Source: Forsythia viridissima
Taxonomy: Eukaryota; Streptophyta; Magnoliopsida; Lamiales; Oleaceae
Assembly: GCA_030279155.1 (NCBI GenBank)
Contig: CM059033.1
Span: forward strand, 41,405,501 to 41,469,500
Reading direction: 5' to 3'
Length of the DNA: 64,000 bases
In this document: positions 11,547-24,362 of the stretch, piece after piece
How positions within the stretch are numbered: position 1 is the stretch's first letter
How the letters are laid out: each line of letters opens with the position of its first letter
The notes under the pieces: generated by a model
What the model was told of the DNA's origin: nothing
The model's database searches: none
Seen by the model: the letters and a program-made list of their open reading frames with translations, nothing else
Position numbers and translations under genes: made by a program

Positions 11547-11822
11547 GGTTTTTTCATAAATAACCACAATAAATAAAATATTTTTTAAAATATTGTCATA
11601 TTTTTTTATTCTAAATTTTTTTTTTTTTTTGTAACACTTGTTGTTACATTTGTTACATTTATTATTTTAGTTACAATAAATGTATTACATTTGTTATTAA
11701 CAAACATAACAAATATAACAACAAGTGTTATAAAAATAAAAAACAATATTTTTAGAATAAAAAAAGTTAAACAGTATTTTTAAAATTATTTTATAATATT
11801 TAGTATATGGTGAAATTATCAC
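11547..11822. mobile_element. Palindromic MULE-type MITE, copy 2
   Basis: This has the same architecture and sequence family as 8784-9037: it begins ggttttttcataaataacc, ends ggtgaaattatcac, and has a central inverted repeat with TTGTTACATTTGTTA. It sits in a poly-T target, with T-runs on both sides (at least eight T after 11822), consistent with a T-rich 9-bp duplication. The arms are more diverged than in copy 1, suggesting an older insertion. Confidence 0.75.
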
Positions 11823-11829
11823 TTTTTTT

Positions 11830-12526
11830 TAATTAAATTAGTCTAGCCCATGAGGATTAAATGATTTTTGGTCTAAGTGAAACTCTAATTAAATCTAAGG
11901 ACCAAGCTTGCAGTTATTGGTTCCAAAGAATTTGAAATAGGTTTTAATTGGTTTTCTATTTGGGCAGCGGCTGTTTCTGTTTTTTCTTGGGACAGAAAAA
12001 TATACACGCAGCAGTGAGAACAAATTCGCACGCAAAGAAATTAAAAGGAGGAAGAAAAAGTTATTTGACAAGAAATATTTGGGCACAAATTAAATTTTTC
12101 GGCTTCCTTCCTCAACTCTTGTATTTCATCATTAATTGTTTGGTGAGGTCTCTCTCTCTTTTATTGGCTTAATACTTTTGGGGTTCCATCTATTGTATTA
12201 GATTATGTTTGTTTTAGTGAGTCAATAATAGAAACATTGTAATGAATGGATTACCTCTTGATTTAGGACATAAATCTAGAGAAGAAACATTGTAATATTC
12301 ATTCGGTTGATAGTGGACTTTTGTCGGTTTGCCCCGTCGATGTTTCCTTTATCTTAAAGGGTTTTATGAAGTTAGAGAATAATTTTGGTGTTGTTTAGCT
12401 TGATTCATTATTGTGGTATTTATATTGCTTGCATTAAAATTTTGGTTGAGTTGATAACTTCCATTATAATTGCACGGTGAAAGAGAAAAAATACATTGTT
12501 GCACTGTACACCTAGTTTTTCCTAAC
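11830..12526 (+). repeat. Probable 5' LTR remnant of a Ty1/copia element
   Basis: The stretch ends cctaaca just before a primer-binding-like site and reads like a plant copia LTR, with a mid-region containing stop-rich leader sequence. Its left boundary is unclear because the MITE at 11547-11822 adjoins it. No matching 3' LTR was found in the window. Confidence 0.45.
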
Positions 12527-12528
12527 AG

Positions 12529-12540
12529 TGATACCAGAGC
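12529..12540 (+). promoter_or_regulatory. Primer binding site-like sequence (initiator tRNA-Met)
   Basis: tgataccagagc agrees at 10 of 12 positions with TGGTATCAGAGC, the usual tRNA-iMet primer site of plant copia elements. It lies directly after the presumed LTR and before the gag remnant. Confidence 0.6.
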
Positions 12541-12639
12541 CCGGGTTGGGTTGTATGGATTAAAATGTAGGAGCTAGTTGGTAGTGTTGTGATTAGACTG
12601 ACCAATTATAATTGGGTAACTTGGAAGCCTATAATAGAG

Positions 12640-13578
12640 GATATCATTTATTGTAAGGATTTGCATGAAACCTATTGAGGGTGATGAGGCTAAACCAGAT
12701 GACATTGCAGACAAGCAATGATTGAATAGAAAAACTATTGGAACTATCAGACAGTGGGTGGATAAGAGTATATTTCATCATGTGGCCCAAGAGACTAATG
12801 CTCATAAATTATTGTCAAAGTTGGAGTCTATGTTTGAGAAGAAAACTGCATCTAAGAAGTCCCTTTTAATTAAAGACTTGGTCAACATGAAATATAAAAA
12901 TGGCATGAGTGTAACAGAGCATTTGAACAATTTTCAAAATATCATAAGTTAGTTAGATACTATGAATATGATTCTTGAAGAGGAATTGCAGGTTTTGTTG
13001 ATTTTGAGTTTTTGGCAGATAGTTGGGAGACATTTGTTGTGACTGTTAGTAACTCTTCCCCTAATGGTGTTTCGACTATGGACTCTATAAAAGATAGTAC
13101 GCAGAATGAGAAAACAAGAAGTAAATCTGCAGATGTACGGATGGGTTCAAATCATGCATAGACTCTTGTTACAGAAGATATATGAATGAATAAGAATAGA
13201 TGCCAAAGTGGTTACAGCAAGTCAATAGATAGATCAAAATCAAAAGACAAAAAAGTTGTTTGTTACCGTTGTGGCAAAGAGGGTCATATTAAAAGAAATT
13301 GTCTGGTTTGATTGAGAGAGCAAAATGAAGGTAGCAATTGACAAGAACACTACAGATGTTGTATCTAATGGTGATGATATACTCTCTTGTGTAGAGCATG
13401 AGTTCCTACACATAGGTGATCCTAGTATTGAATGGATTGTTAATAGTTGTACTTCTTGCCATGTTTCTTCAAACATGAATTTTTTTGCTAATTACACAAT
13501 GGGTAATTTTGGTATCATGAAGAAGGAAAATACTAGTCAATCTAAGATTGTAGGGATTGGCAACGTTCACTTGTAGAA
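12640..13578 (+). pseudogene. Ty1/copia gag and protease remnant
   Basis: Conceptual translation across frame breaks gives a UBN2/gag-like block (12720-12960: WVDKSIFHHVAQETNAHKLL, then MKYKNGMSVTEHLNNF). A CCHC zinc knuckle CYRCGKEGHIKRNC follows at about 13260-13305. The start of the aspartic protease (EWIVNSCTSCHVSS, then KIVGIGNVHL) occupies 13430-13575. The normal D-S-G of the protease reads N-S-C here, so the active site is lost. There are several stops, including TAG just after the knuckle. Integrase and reverse transcriptase are missing; the copy is truncated at ~13580, where unrelated minus-strand sequence begins. Confidence 0.75.
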
Positions 13579-13599
13579 TCTCACTTCCTTAAGCTTTCA

Positions 13600-15950
13600 A
13601 GATGACCCTTTTAGCGAGCTTTATGCCAATTGCTCCCAGATTTTACAAACCTTAGGGCACCGAGTTTTGAAAACCCCTACGGGCTTTTAACACTCAAGTA
13701 AAAAAGGCTACAAAGAGAGGTATAAGATAACGCAATCGCAATGTCCTTTTTGTGCAAGAATTTATATGCGGAGATTAGATTCCTAGCATCCGGTCATCAC
13801 CAAACTTCCATTTGTTAGCCAACAATACTCCACACCAATATTCAACAAACGCAGAATCACCACACTCCTACATAATTACTCCCACAGCTCAACCATATCC
13901 AAACTATTCGTTCAATTGGTTAAGTAATTTAGTTGTACCTATGGTATTGGTTTCTCGTTCTAGTTCCACTTGGCAACATATTGCATTCTACAAATACAAC
14001 CAACCTACACAATGAACATCATGACAATCGTGCTCATTAAAGGTATAACATGGATAAGGTTATGAATATAATAAAACAAGTAACATTCATGTATAAAAGT
14101 CATGAATTAAAACAGTTCCAAAAGAACCGCATCATTAGCCGGCAAGACTATCTAACAACACACAAACATGTAATCCAAAATTAATTTTTTTTAGTTTTCA
14201 AAGACCAAAACTATTTACCCGAATTTTTGTGCTCACCCCCAAACTTAGAATAAACATTGTACTCAATGTTGTTTTATGCAAAACAAATGGAAAGAAGATA
14301 AGGAGATAAGGAGATAACGAACTTCCTTGGTTTGACGTTCAAAGATGGAGTGTTTCATACAGATTTGGACCCTTGGATAGCTTGTAGCATTCACCTATAA
14401 TTAAAGCACATTAGACGTGAAAACTTGAAATATTCAAGTCTATGTAATGAATGAAATGTATTGATATATTGGGACGACGATTTATCTATCCTAAAAAAAA
14501 CGTAAATCTATCTAAATATGCATGATGCAACCTAAGTTAAATTGAAAAAGCTACACTAAAAACTACGAAAATAAATTACAAATCAAATAAGAGATAGAAA
14601 ATAGGTTGTCTCCCATTAAATGCTCAATTTAAAGTCTCGAGCTCGACTTTTCTCAAATATCACTCATGAAGGCTCGAATCGGGCTTTGGAATTCTTGCAT
14701 TGCTTGCAATTACTGGCTTTACAATTCTTCTATGCTCTCCATATTTTAAATTGACCATTTGCATCTTTGATTACTCCAACTAGTCCACTTATCTCCACAT
14801 CCGATTTGCACTTTTCTAGGTCAATTTTTACCACTTCATCAACTCTAAAGTACCATTCGAGGTCGACTAGTTGCTCGGGTACGATGTACATACTGAATAT
14901 TGCTCGTTCATCATGTACCCTCAAGATCAGTTCACCTTTTTAAACATCAATAAGGGGTCAAATTGTTGCTAACAATGGTCGGTCCAATATTACTAGCATA
15001 TTCCGGTCCACTGTGATATCAAGGACAATGAAGTTAACCGGGAAGATAAATTTATCCACCTTGATAAGCACGTCTTCAATCACACTTCGTGGGCGCTTGA
15101 TTGATCTATCAACAAACTACAGAGATGCATTCGTTGCTTTTACCTCTCCCAAACCCAATTTCCTGTATACACAAAGGAAAATCAAATTAACATTTGTACC
15201 TAAATCACAAAAAGTATTAAAATTATAGATTTTTCCAATTGTGCAAGATAATTAAATTTTCACGGATCTTTTAACTTTGGAGGCAACCTATCTAGAAGAA
15301 TAGCTCTACACTCATTGGTTAAAGCTAATGTCTCGTATTCATCAAGTTTTCTCTTATTGGACAACATTTCCTTCATAAATTTTAAGTACAGTGGCATCTG
15401 GGTCGACGCTTTGGCGAAAGAAATGTTGATGTGTAGTTTCTTAAAGACATCATGAAATTTCTCAAATTGCTTGTCGAGCTTGTGCTTATGCAATCTTTGA
15501 GGAAAAAGAATTGGTGGCACATAAGCTTTTACAAGAATTGGCACTCTATCTTTTGAAGATTCATTAGACTCATTTGAATCTTCTTCTTTTGATTGCGCGT
15601 ATTGTTTCTTAGTCTATTATTCGTCAATTACCCACTGTTTTTCCTTTTTATCTAGTCTTTTCATTTGAATCTCTAGCACTTGTACCCCATTCCTAGTAAT
15701 GATTGCATTTAGCTACTCTTTTGGATTTGTCACTATATTGCTAGACAAAGTTCTTGGTGTCCTATCTGACATTTGTAAGGCTAACTAGCCAATCTAAGTC
15801 TCTAACTTCCTAATAGAAGTTTGTTAATTATGATAATTTATCTCGTTTTGCTGAAGGATCTTATCAATTTTCTACATGTATTGCTAAAACATCTCTCCCA
15901 AACTTGGCATTCTCTCTTCTTTTTAAATGGATTTTTAAATAGATTCGATT
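13600..15950 (-). pseudogene. Ty3/gypsy (Athila-like) gag-protease remnant, pol deleted
   Basis: On the minus strand, the end of gag lies at about 15920-15600 (a degenerate form of the Athila NPKE..AIT-RSG region). It is followed by an open part at 15544-15260 containing MPLYLKFMKEMLSNKRKLDE and LPPKLKDP. The protease-to-RT linker follows at 15130-14740 (VIEDVLIKVDKFIFPVNFIV, then GELILRVHDE). Immediately downstream comes ggagacaaccta (~14610), a motif I associate with the 3' untranslated part of such elements. Reverse transcriptase, RNase H and integrase are therefore absent. 13600-14600 is non-coding and may be LTR sequence, but no second LTR was found. Nonsense codons are frequent. Confidence 0.65.
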
Positions 15951-16004
15951 TCATGTTTATCTGTTTTCGTGTTTGATTGTATAGATATAATTATGGATTA
16001 TAGA

Positions 16005-17784
16005 GTGAAACTCAAGCCACCGATGAAACCTTGTCAGTAAGAAATATAGAAACGAGTGCTACATCTCTTTCTCCACTTCCACCATCATGCTTAGAGAAGA
16101 GAAAACATACTAGGAAATCTTCATTTGTAACATCAAAGAGTTTGTCTTACCACTGATACTTGGAGTTCTATTCAAAATATTAATTATATGTCTATCACAC
16201 CAAACTATGTTGATTCTAATTGGAAGCTTCATAAATATATATATTGAAACCATTGATAAGGTTACTAAGAGTTGTTTGCATGAATGGGCTATTGAAAGAG
16301 TGTTTACGATCACGGTTGACAACACAACTACAAATGAAATGGTTATTTCTTATCTTAAGAGGAAGATGACTAGTTGGGGGTAATGATGGGTGTGTTTTTT
16401 ATGGCAACTATTTGAACATGAGGTGTTGTACACATATTGTTAATTTGATTATATGTGAGAGGTTGAAAGAAGCATATGATTCAATTGTTAACATCCAAAA
16501 TGCAGTTAAATTTGTTAAATCTTCTCCTGAAAGAGGAAAAAAAATTGAAGGAGTGTGCGAGTTGAGAAAAAATTGATAGCAAATCACTTGAATTTTTAGC
16601 ACTGTTTTAAAAAGCCCGCCTAAGCTTCACCTAGGCGGTTGAAGCTCGGCCTCCACACCTAGCCACGCATCACGCATCGCCATCGTCTTGTCTTTATCTC
16701 GCTCTCGCTTAGGACTCGCTTAGGCCCAAAAAGCTTGAAGCTCGGCCTCCACTCCTAGCCATGCTTTAGACATGCCAACTAGGTGGAATTCCACGTATTT
16801 GATGTTGGAAGTAGCTACAAAATTCTAGAAAGTTTTTGAGAGATTATAGGAGGATGATGGATAGTACTTAAGTTATTTTCAGGAGAACGATGGTGGGAGA
16901 AAAAGGGATGGACCTCCTACAGCTTTTGATTGGAAAAATACTTATGTTTTTGTCAAGTTTCGTAAACGTTTTAAAAAGTAACTTTGAAATTTAGTACTTC
17001 ATTGCATGTGAGCTCTACTAAATATTTTTATGAAGTATGTTCACTTGTAACCAAGTTGGAAGAATGGAGTTCAAGTGGTGATTATCTTTTGGGTAAAATG
17101 GCTACTAATATGAAGAAAAAGTTTGACATGTATTGGAAAAAGATGGAAAATGTTAACCAATTGTAATTGATTGCTACTGTGCTTGATCCAAAGTATAAAT
17201 TGGAGTATGCTGAATATTTTTTTGGTGATATTTATAAGGATGATGAAGTTGCTTGTAAAATGACCATGAGTTTGAAAGAGAATATGATGTCAATCTATGA
17301 TTGGTACGTGAGATGTGAAGTATGTTTTGAGAGCAGTCAAATGTCTCTTGTTGTGGATTATATGAGTGGGTTTTCTTCTGTAAAAGAAAGTCCTATTTCA
17401 GGTGTGTCTTATACTCGTATTTCCAGGTTTAAGAGAAAATGAGAAACAGAAGATTTGGTTGAGATAAAAATGATGTGGACATAGACTTGTTGGACGCTTA
17501 TGAAGATATAGAGGACAATGATTTGATGTTCTTAGTTGGTGGAAAGTTAATGGAAGTAACTATGGTCCTTTGTCCAAACTTGCTAGAAATGTAATGGCAA
17601 TTCAAATATCAACTGTGGCTTTATAAAGTGCTTTTAGTATCGGAGGACAAACCTCCATCCTTTTCGTAGTTCTTTAACCCCTAAGATGGTGGAGGTTTTG
17701 GTGTGCACCAAAGTTGTCTCAAAGATTCTCCAAGCATGGATAGATTCTATATGGAGGATGTGGAGGAATATAACAAATTGGATA
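16005..17784 (+). pseudogene. hAT-superfamily transposase pseudogene
   Basis: Characteristic hAT blocks appear in order. An N-terminal Ser/Pro-rich, basic region lies near 16030-16130 and WKLHK near 16220. Then come EWAIERVFTITVDN (16285-16320), MRCCTHIVNLI (16420-16450), PTRWNSTYLML (16778-16810), a DUF4413-like stretch (SLHVSSTKYFYEVCSL, 17000-17050) and VLDPKYKLEYAEYFF (17177-17220). A degraded C-terminal dimerisation block with LTPKMVEVLVCT ends it (17675-17705). The BED finger region is missing and several frame breaks exist. It is interrupted at ~16590-16762 by a short repeat and on the right by the copia element starting at 17785. Confidence 0.8.
16590..16765. repeat. Short GC-rich interspersed repeat inserted in the hAT pseudogene
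   Basis: The hAT frame breaks off after KSLEF and resumes just before PTRWNS. Between lie ~170 bp beginning ctgttttaaaaagcccgcct, with two copies of 'gaagctcggcctccac' (16650 and 16737) and the palindromic core cacctaggcggt. It differs sharply in composition from its surroundings. It is probably a SINE or MITE; no poly-A tail or clear duplication allows a choice. Confidence 0.5.
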
Positions 17785-18868
17785 TGTTGAAAAAAATATG
17801 GTGTCATATTTTTTCATCTTTTTATATTGGCTCACTTAATTAATATTACTGATTTTCAATGACAAAAGATGAGGTGAGCATGTACGCACTAACTAGTCGT
17901 GTTGGTGCCACTTCTGACTGGCTGAGATGGTAAGCAGATTTTATTCTGTTTCCTTACATAAAATTACCTGATCACGTGAATATCAGGAACATCCCACTTG
18001 TAGGTTAAAATAACTTCTCTTATTCTCTTGGATTTGTATAGGAATGAAATGTTTAAAGATAATCTTGAGTTTCCTAAATACCTTCTTTCTAGAAATCCAA
18101 AATATATTTTTGTATCTTTTCTACTAATTTTCTTTTCATTCTTATTGCAGATTTTTTGGTAAGAAATAATTCCTAATTTGATTATTATTTACATATAAGT
18201 AAAAGTACAAATTAATAAGAAATTATGCTTTGAAAAATATTTTTTTGCTCTTGTTCTTCAAGCTCCAAACCGGTAGACTCTATTAATGAAAGAACAAGAC
18301 ATTAAGCTTCATTGATTAAGTTTCAAAGCAAAAAGGTTTTCTTCCAACTCATTGAAGAATCAAAAACAAATTGGTGCTCAAGGAATAATCCACTTAGCGT
18401 AAAGTTAAGAACGGAGGTTATTAATCCAAGTGATGGTTGAGGTCAAGTACAATAGAGAAGTGACGATAAAGTCAAGACTGGTCAGTTTAATTTCACTTCA
18501 TCAACAAGTCAAAAGGAAAACTATCACAAGGAGTTGATATAAATTCTTTTGACTGTTATTTTGTTATTACAAAAACTCGATACTATTGTATTTTTAATCA
18601 TGATTATTAGTGGATTATTTGTACCCATGGCATGGGGGCCGTGGATGTTTTCATTTGGAGTTTACCACGTTACATCTTATGTTCGTATTTAATTTTGTAA
18701 ATTCCACTCTAAAAAAATTAGGTAAAAGAACACTACATTGATTTGCCAGTACGTGTCAAAAATGCTTTATAATACAACGCGTTAATTTTAACTGTGTTCT
18801 GTCCATTGCTCATTTAATTAAGATTAAAATTGTTTTTAATTTAATTAATTTAGGTTTTGGAACTTTCA
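17785..18868 (+). repeat. 5' LTR of SIRE-like element
   Basis: Starts TGTTGAAAAAAATATGG and ends GGAACTTTCA; it is clearly homologous along its length to 29722-30887. Shared phrases include ctgactggctgagatggtaagcag, ttattctcttggatttgt and ctcgatactattgtatttttaatca. The two copies differ by many substitutions and several indels, so the insertion is not recent. Confidence 0.85.
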
Positions 18869-18870
18869 AT

Positions 18871-18882
18871 TGGTATCAAAGC
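18871..18882 (+). promoter_or_regulatory. Primer binding site (initiator tRNA-Met)
   Basis: TGGTATCAAAGC lies two bases after the LTR end. It differs by one base from the usual TGGTATCAGAGC complement of plant tRNA-iMet. Confidence 0.8.
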
Positions 18883-18921
18883 GGGTAAACTTCTATAAGT
18901 GTGGTCCCAAAGAACCTAGAT

Positions 18922-21900
18922 ATGGACGGAGCACTGTTTAGACTACCGATTTTAGATGGTATTAATTATGCCTATTAAAAATTGGGATTCAAGTCTAAAT
19001 CCAATCCCTTGATGAAAAAATTTGGCACTCTATTATCTATGGCTATAAAACTTCCAACATTGTTGAAAATGATGTAGAAAGAGAGAAAAAGGCGGTCGAG
19101 TGGGCAACGACTAATTTTAATTATACTAACTGGAATTCCAAAGCTTTAAATGTCATATTCTCTTTTGTTCTAATCAATTTCGTTTGATCTCTACTTGTCA
19201 GATCACTAAAGAAGCTTGGGACATCTTACAGATTGCTCACAAAGGAACCTCTATTGTCAAGTCATCCAAGCTTCCAATACTTACTCTTGATTTGAACAAC
19301 TAACCATGATAGATGATGAACAATTCAAAGAATTCTATGCAAAACTCAGCGACATCACCAATACAGCTTAAATCTTGGGAAATAAATAAGAAAATCTCAA
19401 ATCCTTGCATGACCATTTTCACTCCAAAGTATCTGGCATTGAGAAAAGCAAGGAGATTGAAAAAATGAAAGTTGAAGAATTGGTGGGATCATTGATGACA
19501 TATGAACTACATCTACAAAGAAGGATGAAAGAAAAGGGATCTGGTATTGCCTTCAAAATCGAAAAAGATAAAAAAGAGATTGATGGTGAGGAAAGTGAGA
19601 CTAATGAAAATGTGGTCATGCTCACCAAACAATTTTTAAAATTTATAAAAGGAAATTAGAAAGGCAAAAACTTGAATTACCCCACTACAACAAAAGAAGA
19701 GATTTTCAAACAACACAAGGTAAAATTCCACTACATCTATGAATAAATCTGACAATTCGATTCAATGTCATAAGTGTGAGGGTTTTGGTCACATTCCCTC
19801 TGAATGTGCAAATACTCTAAAAATATCTCGTACCAAGAAGACCATGAATATTACTTACAGTGAAGAAGATGAAAATGATTCAAACTCATACAAGGATGAT
19901 AGGACTACTGATGATCACGTAATGTCTCTAACTGTGAACTTTGGTACTAATTTCGTGCAAAAATTGACTGCAAGTTCTCACACCTTGACTCAAACATCTA
20001 AATGATCAAACCGTGTTTGTCCTAACCGCATTATTGTAAACAAACAATTAAAATATGAATAGGGGAATAATCTTTCTATTCATGTCATGATGGAATTTTT
20101 GGAAGATGATAAGACAACAATTGATACTAAAAATAATACTCTAACAATCTCTTAAAGGAGAAGGATGATCAAATTGAGAACCTTCTTGATGAATTAGAAA
20201 AATCAAAAGAAATGGTCAAGCAACTAACAATTGGAGCATCTCTCTTAAGTGAAACCTTAAACTATGGAACAACTCTAAACGTCAAAGAAAGATTAGGATG
20301 TGTGGGAAAAGGTAAAGGAAAAGTTGGGAATCAAGTAAATTTCGTTAAAGAAATACAATTTGCTGTATTTCTGGACAAAACTGATCATATTGCCGTCAGT
20401 ACTAAGGTTAACTCGCCTATGCATGTTCTTACGAATGCCAAAACTCAAAAACATTCACGACCATCCGTTAAACAACCAATGTATCAATTCTCAATGCAGA
20501 GAGGTAAATCAAAATACTTTATAAAATGTTGCATCTGCGGTAATTAAGTTAAGACATGACTCATTTCATTGTTTATCTAATAAGAACTTGGTTAATAGAC
20601 AAATAAGACACCATAGAAACACAAAAGTAATTTAAATTATTATATGGTTGATGTTGTCTATTCCTAACTCTTAGTATTTTGATAGTGGTTGTTCTAAACA
20701 TATGACTGGTAATCAATCTTATCTAACTAACTACAAAAGTCATGCAGGTGGTATGGTTACTTTTGGTGATGGGGCACAAGATAAAATTGAAGGTGTAGGT
20801 ACTATCCTAATTAATGGATTATCCACGTTAAAATAAGTGATTTTTGGTGTAAGTTTAAAAGCTAACTTGATTAGTATAGCCAACTATGTGATCATAAACA
20901 CTTAATTATGTTCTCAAAAAATTCTTGTAAAGTCTTCAAATATGATGGTAATTAGATTATACATGGTACTAGGTCTAGTGATAAATATTATCTTCTTCAC
21001 ACCAAAATTACTTTTCATATTTCAAAGACAGACTCCACCGAGTTTGTGGCACAAACGATTGGGACATTTGAACTATATTGATTCGTTGAGACTAACAAAA
21101 GTAAATACAGTACGTGGTGTTCCTAAGCTTACTAAAAAATATGAAGGATTGTGTGGTTCATTCCTAAAAGGTAAGCAAACCAAAAGTACTCACAAACAAG
21201 GTAAGTTTCTTGCTACATCTTATTTATTAGAATTACTTCGCATGAATTTGATGGGATCTAGTCAAACTGAAAGTATTGGTGGTAAGAAATATATCTATGT
21301 ATACGTGGATAATTTTTCTAGATATATTTGGGTAGATTTTTTAAGAGAAAAGTCTGACGTTTTGGAAAGATTTAAAATTTTGCACCTAAAAATAACAAAA
21401 GAAAAATATTTTAGGTGGATAAAAATAATGAGGATTAGAAGTGATCATGTGATTGAGTTTGAAAATACTACTTTCTCTACATTCTGTGAATAAAATGACA
21501 TTTTTCATGAATTCTCTGCTCCTAAAACCCGTGAAAAAAAGGGAGTTGTGGAAGGAAAAAAAAAGGTATTTACAAGAGATGGCTAGAGTAATGCTAAACA
21601 GTAAGAAGCTTCGTGTTAAATTGTGGACTGAATCTATTAGTACTGTCTATTGTATTTTGAATCATGTGTTTTTAAGAACAAGAACCACCTATGAAATCTG
21701 GAAAATAAGGAAATCGAACTTCAAGTATTTCTATACTTTCGATAGCAAGTGCTACGTGTTGAATGATCGGGAACACTTGGGTAAATTCGATTCAAAAAGC
21801 GATGAGAGAGTCTTTATTGGTTATTCTTAAATAGCTTAGCTTACAAAACTTATAACATGCGTACTCAAACTATCATTGAATCTATCATGACACTTAATGA

Positions 21901-23720
21901 AACTGATGATTTTTTCTCTTATTCACAAAAACCTAATATTCAGACTTTGAAAGAACATGTTGACGAACGTCAAAATACCCAAGACAACCATGTGCCTGTT
22001 TCAGACAGAGATAGATAGACTGAACTACTAGCATCAAGTTCTGATATATGTAACAAGTACAAATAATGAACAGAACATGAGAAGGCAACCAACATCCTAG
22101 ATACTGAAGGCACATCCATTGGATAATGTACCTTCAAATTCCAGTGAAGGAATAGTAAATAGGAGGAGGCTTGCAATTGAACTTAAAAATGTTTGCTATA
22201 TTTAACAAATTGAACCCAAAAATATAAATGAACCAATTGATGATGAAATTTGGGGTTCTAGCAATGCATGAAGATCTAGCTCAATTTGAGAGAAATGCAG
22301 TCTTGGAATTTGTAGCTCGGCCAAAGGACACAAATGTGATCAGGAAAAAGTGGATATTCAAAAATAAATCTGATGAACATGGCAACATAGTCAGAAACAA
22401 TGCAAGCTTGGTTGCACAAGGATACACTTAAGTGGAAGGAATGTATTTTGATGAAACATTTGCACATGTTGCTCGACTTGAATCCATTAGGCTCTTACTA
22501 TCTGTGGCATGTCAAATTAGGTTCAAGCTCTACCAAATGGATGTCAAAAGTGTCTTTCTGAATGTGATTCTAAATGAAGAAGTATATGTTGAGCAGCCTA
22601 AGGGATTTGTTGATCCTTATTCTCCAAATCATGTGTTCAGACTAAAAAAGGCATTATACGAACTAAAACAAGCTCCACACGCTTGTTATAAACGATTTAC
22701 TATGTTCTTATTGGAACAAGGGTATAAGAGATGGGGAGCTGACAAAACTTTACCTCAAAGTTGAATTAACAATTGTACAAATCTACGTCGATGATATTGT
22801 GTTTGGTTTTTCCTTAGAAACAAAATCCAGGGAGTTGTTACACTTATGTAAAATAAATTCAAGATGAGTATGGGTGGTGAACTAAACTTCTTTTTAGGTT
22901 TGTAGATCAAACAAGTTGGACCAAGGATATTTATTTCACAGGCCAAGTATGCTAAAAATGTGGTAAATAAGTTTGGTCTTGAACAGACCAAGTCAGTCAA
23001 AACTCCTATAGCCATGTCCTTGAAAATCTCCAGAGATGACCAGGACAAGGTGGTCGACTCTAGTTTGTACTAGAGCATGATAGGTAGTTTTCTGTACCTG
23101 ACTGCAAGCCATCCTGACATATCATTCAGTGTTGGAGTCTGTGCGCATTATCAAGCCAAACCAAAAAAATCTCACCTTGCAGCTGTGAAGCGAATTATTC
23201 GTTATACTAACTGTACTTCTGATTTTGGTTTATGGTATACTAATGATCTTAACTCTCATCTTGTAGGATCCACTCATGCTGACTGGGCTGAAAATATGAT
23301 CATAGGAAAAGCATGAGTAGAGGATGTTTCTACATTGGTAACAATCTCATTGTATGATTAAGTAAGAAACCAAAATCTATTTTATTATCTACTGTAGAAG
23401 CTGAGTATATTGATGCTAGTAGTTGTTGCACTTAGTTATTCTGGATGAAACAAATGATATGTGACTATGGTATTAACAGGATCCTGTTACTATATTTTGT
23501 GATAACACTAGTGCTATCAATATTTCTAAAAATTGTGTTAAGCACTATATGACCAAACATAATGATATTAGATATCATTTTATTAGAGATTTGGTCAAGA
23601 AAAAATAATTACTTTGGAACATATTTAGACTGAGTACCAGTTGGCTGATTTTCTTACCAAGGCCAGATTCTGCTATACTCGAGACTTTACAAAAAGTCGT
23701 AGGCATTTGCTTGATGCATT
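18922..23720 (+). pseudogene. SIRE-like copia gag-pol polyprotein, degenerate
   Basis: Gag begins at MDGALFRLP (18922). The zinc knuckle CHKCEGFGHIPSEC is at about 19770-19810 and the protease motif FDSGCSKHMTG at about 20680-20710. The GAG-pre-integrase block LWHKRLGHLNY is at about 21045-21080 and the integrase core (YIYVYVDNFSRYIWVDFL) near 21290-21345. Reverse transcriptase spans ~22300-23060: YQMDVKSVFLN, LYELKQAPHA and the catalytic YVDD at 22784-22795. RNase H lies at ~23380-23650 with VEAEYIDASSCC. Reverse transcriptase and RNase H would copy element RNA into DNA, and integrase would insert it. At least a dozen stops and frame breaks (for example 22428-22430, 22762-22764, 23071-23073) make it inactive. 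Confidence 0.85.
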
Positions 23721-23905
23721 AATAATAATAAAAAAATATATAAAAATTATATATAAACAAAAATATAAAAATGTATACTTAGTCGAAGTAGTTTTTTTCT
23801 TTTTGTATATTATTTTTGTTTGAATTCATCATGTGTGATTGTTTTGTATTTACTTTTCAATTTAAATTTAAAAAATAAATAAATAAAGGGATTCAATGTT
23901 TTGAC

Positions 23906-23907
<2 letters not shown>

Positions 23908-23976
<69 letters not shown>
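23908..23976. repeat. (AT)n microsatellite
   Basis: An almost pure TA dinucleotide run of ~68 bp lies downstream of the pol remnant and upstream of the envelope-position ORF. Confidence 0.9.
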
Positions 23977-23981
<5 letters not shown>

Positions 23982-24362
23982 ATGAAAATGGGTCAACACT
24001 TTGAGTGCTCAAAAGAAAAATTGCTAAAGTACTTTTATCTGGCACACACATATATAGATATTATTAGATAATGAGTGGTTTAAAATACATCTATTTACTC
24101 ATCTTCTCGACAAGTTTTAATTTGGTTTAGTGGGACATGTTATGATTGATTGGTCTAATATGTCCCATCCCATACTCACATCTTAAATCTGACAAAATAA
24201 TTGAATCAAACCATGTGCATACATCTGATTGGAAGATTCTTGTTTACTTTGATTTTTTGGATTCATTGTATAATTTGTGGACTGTGAAATTTGTCCATAA
24301 ATAAAAGTTTTATTTTTATCTCATAAAAATATTCTCATTAAATTTGTTTGATTAACTTGTGT

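Noticed and set aside
14461..14500. gggacgac motif as evidence for another CACTA element
   Set aside because: It is a single isolated copy without terminal repeats; at most a small fragment.
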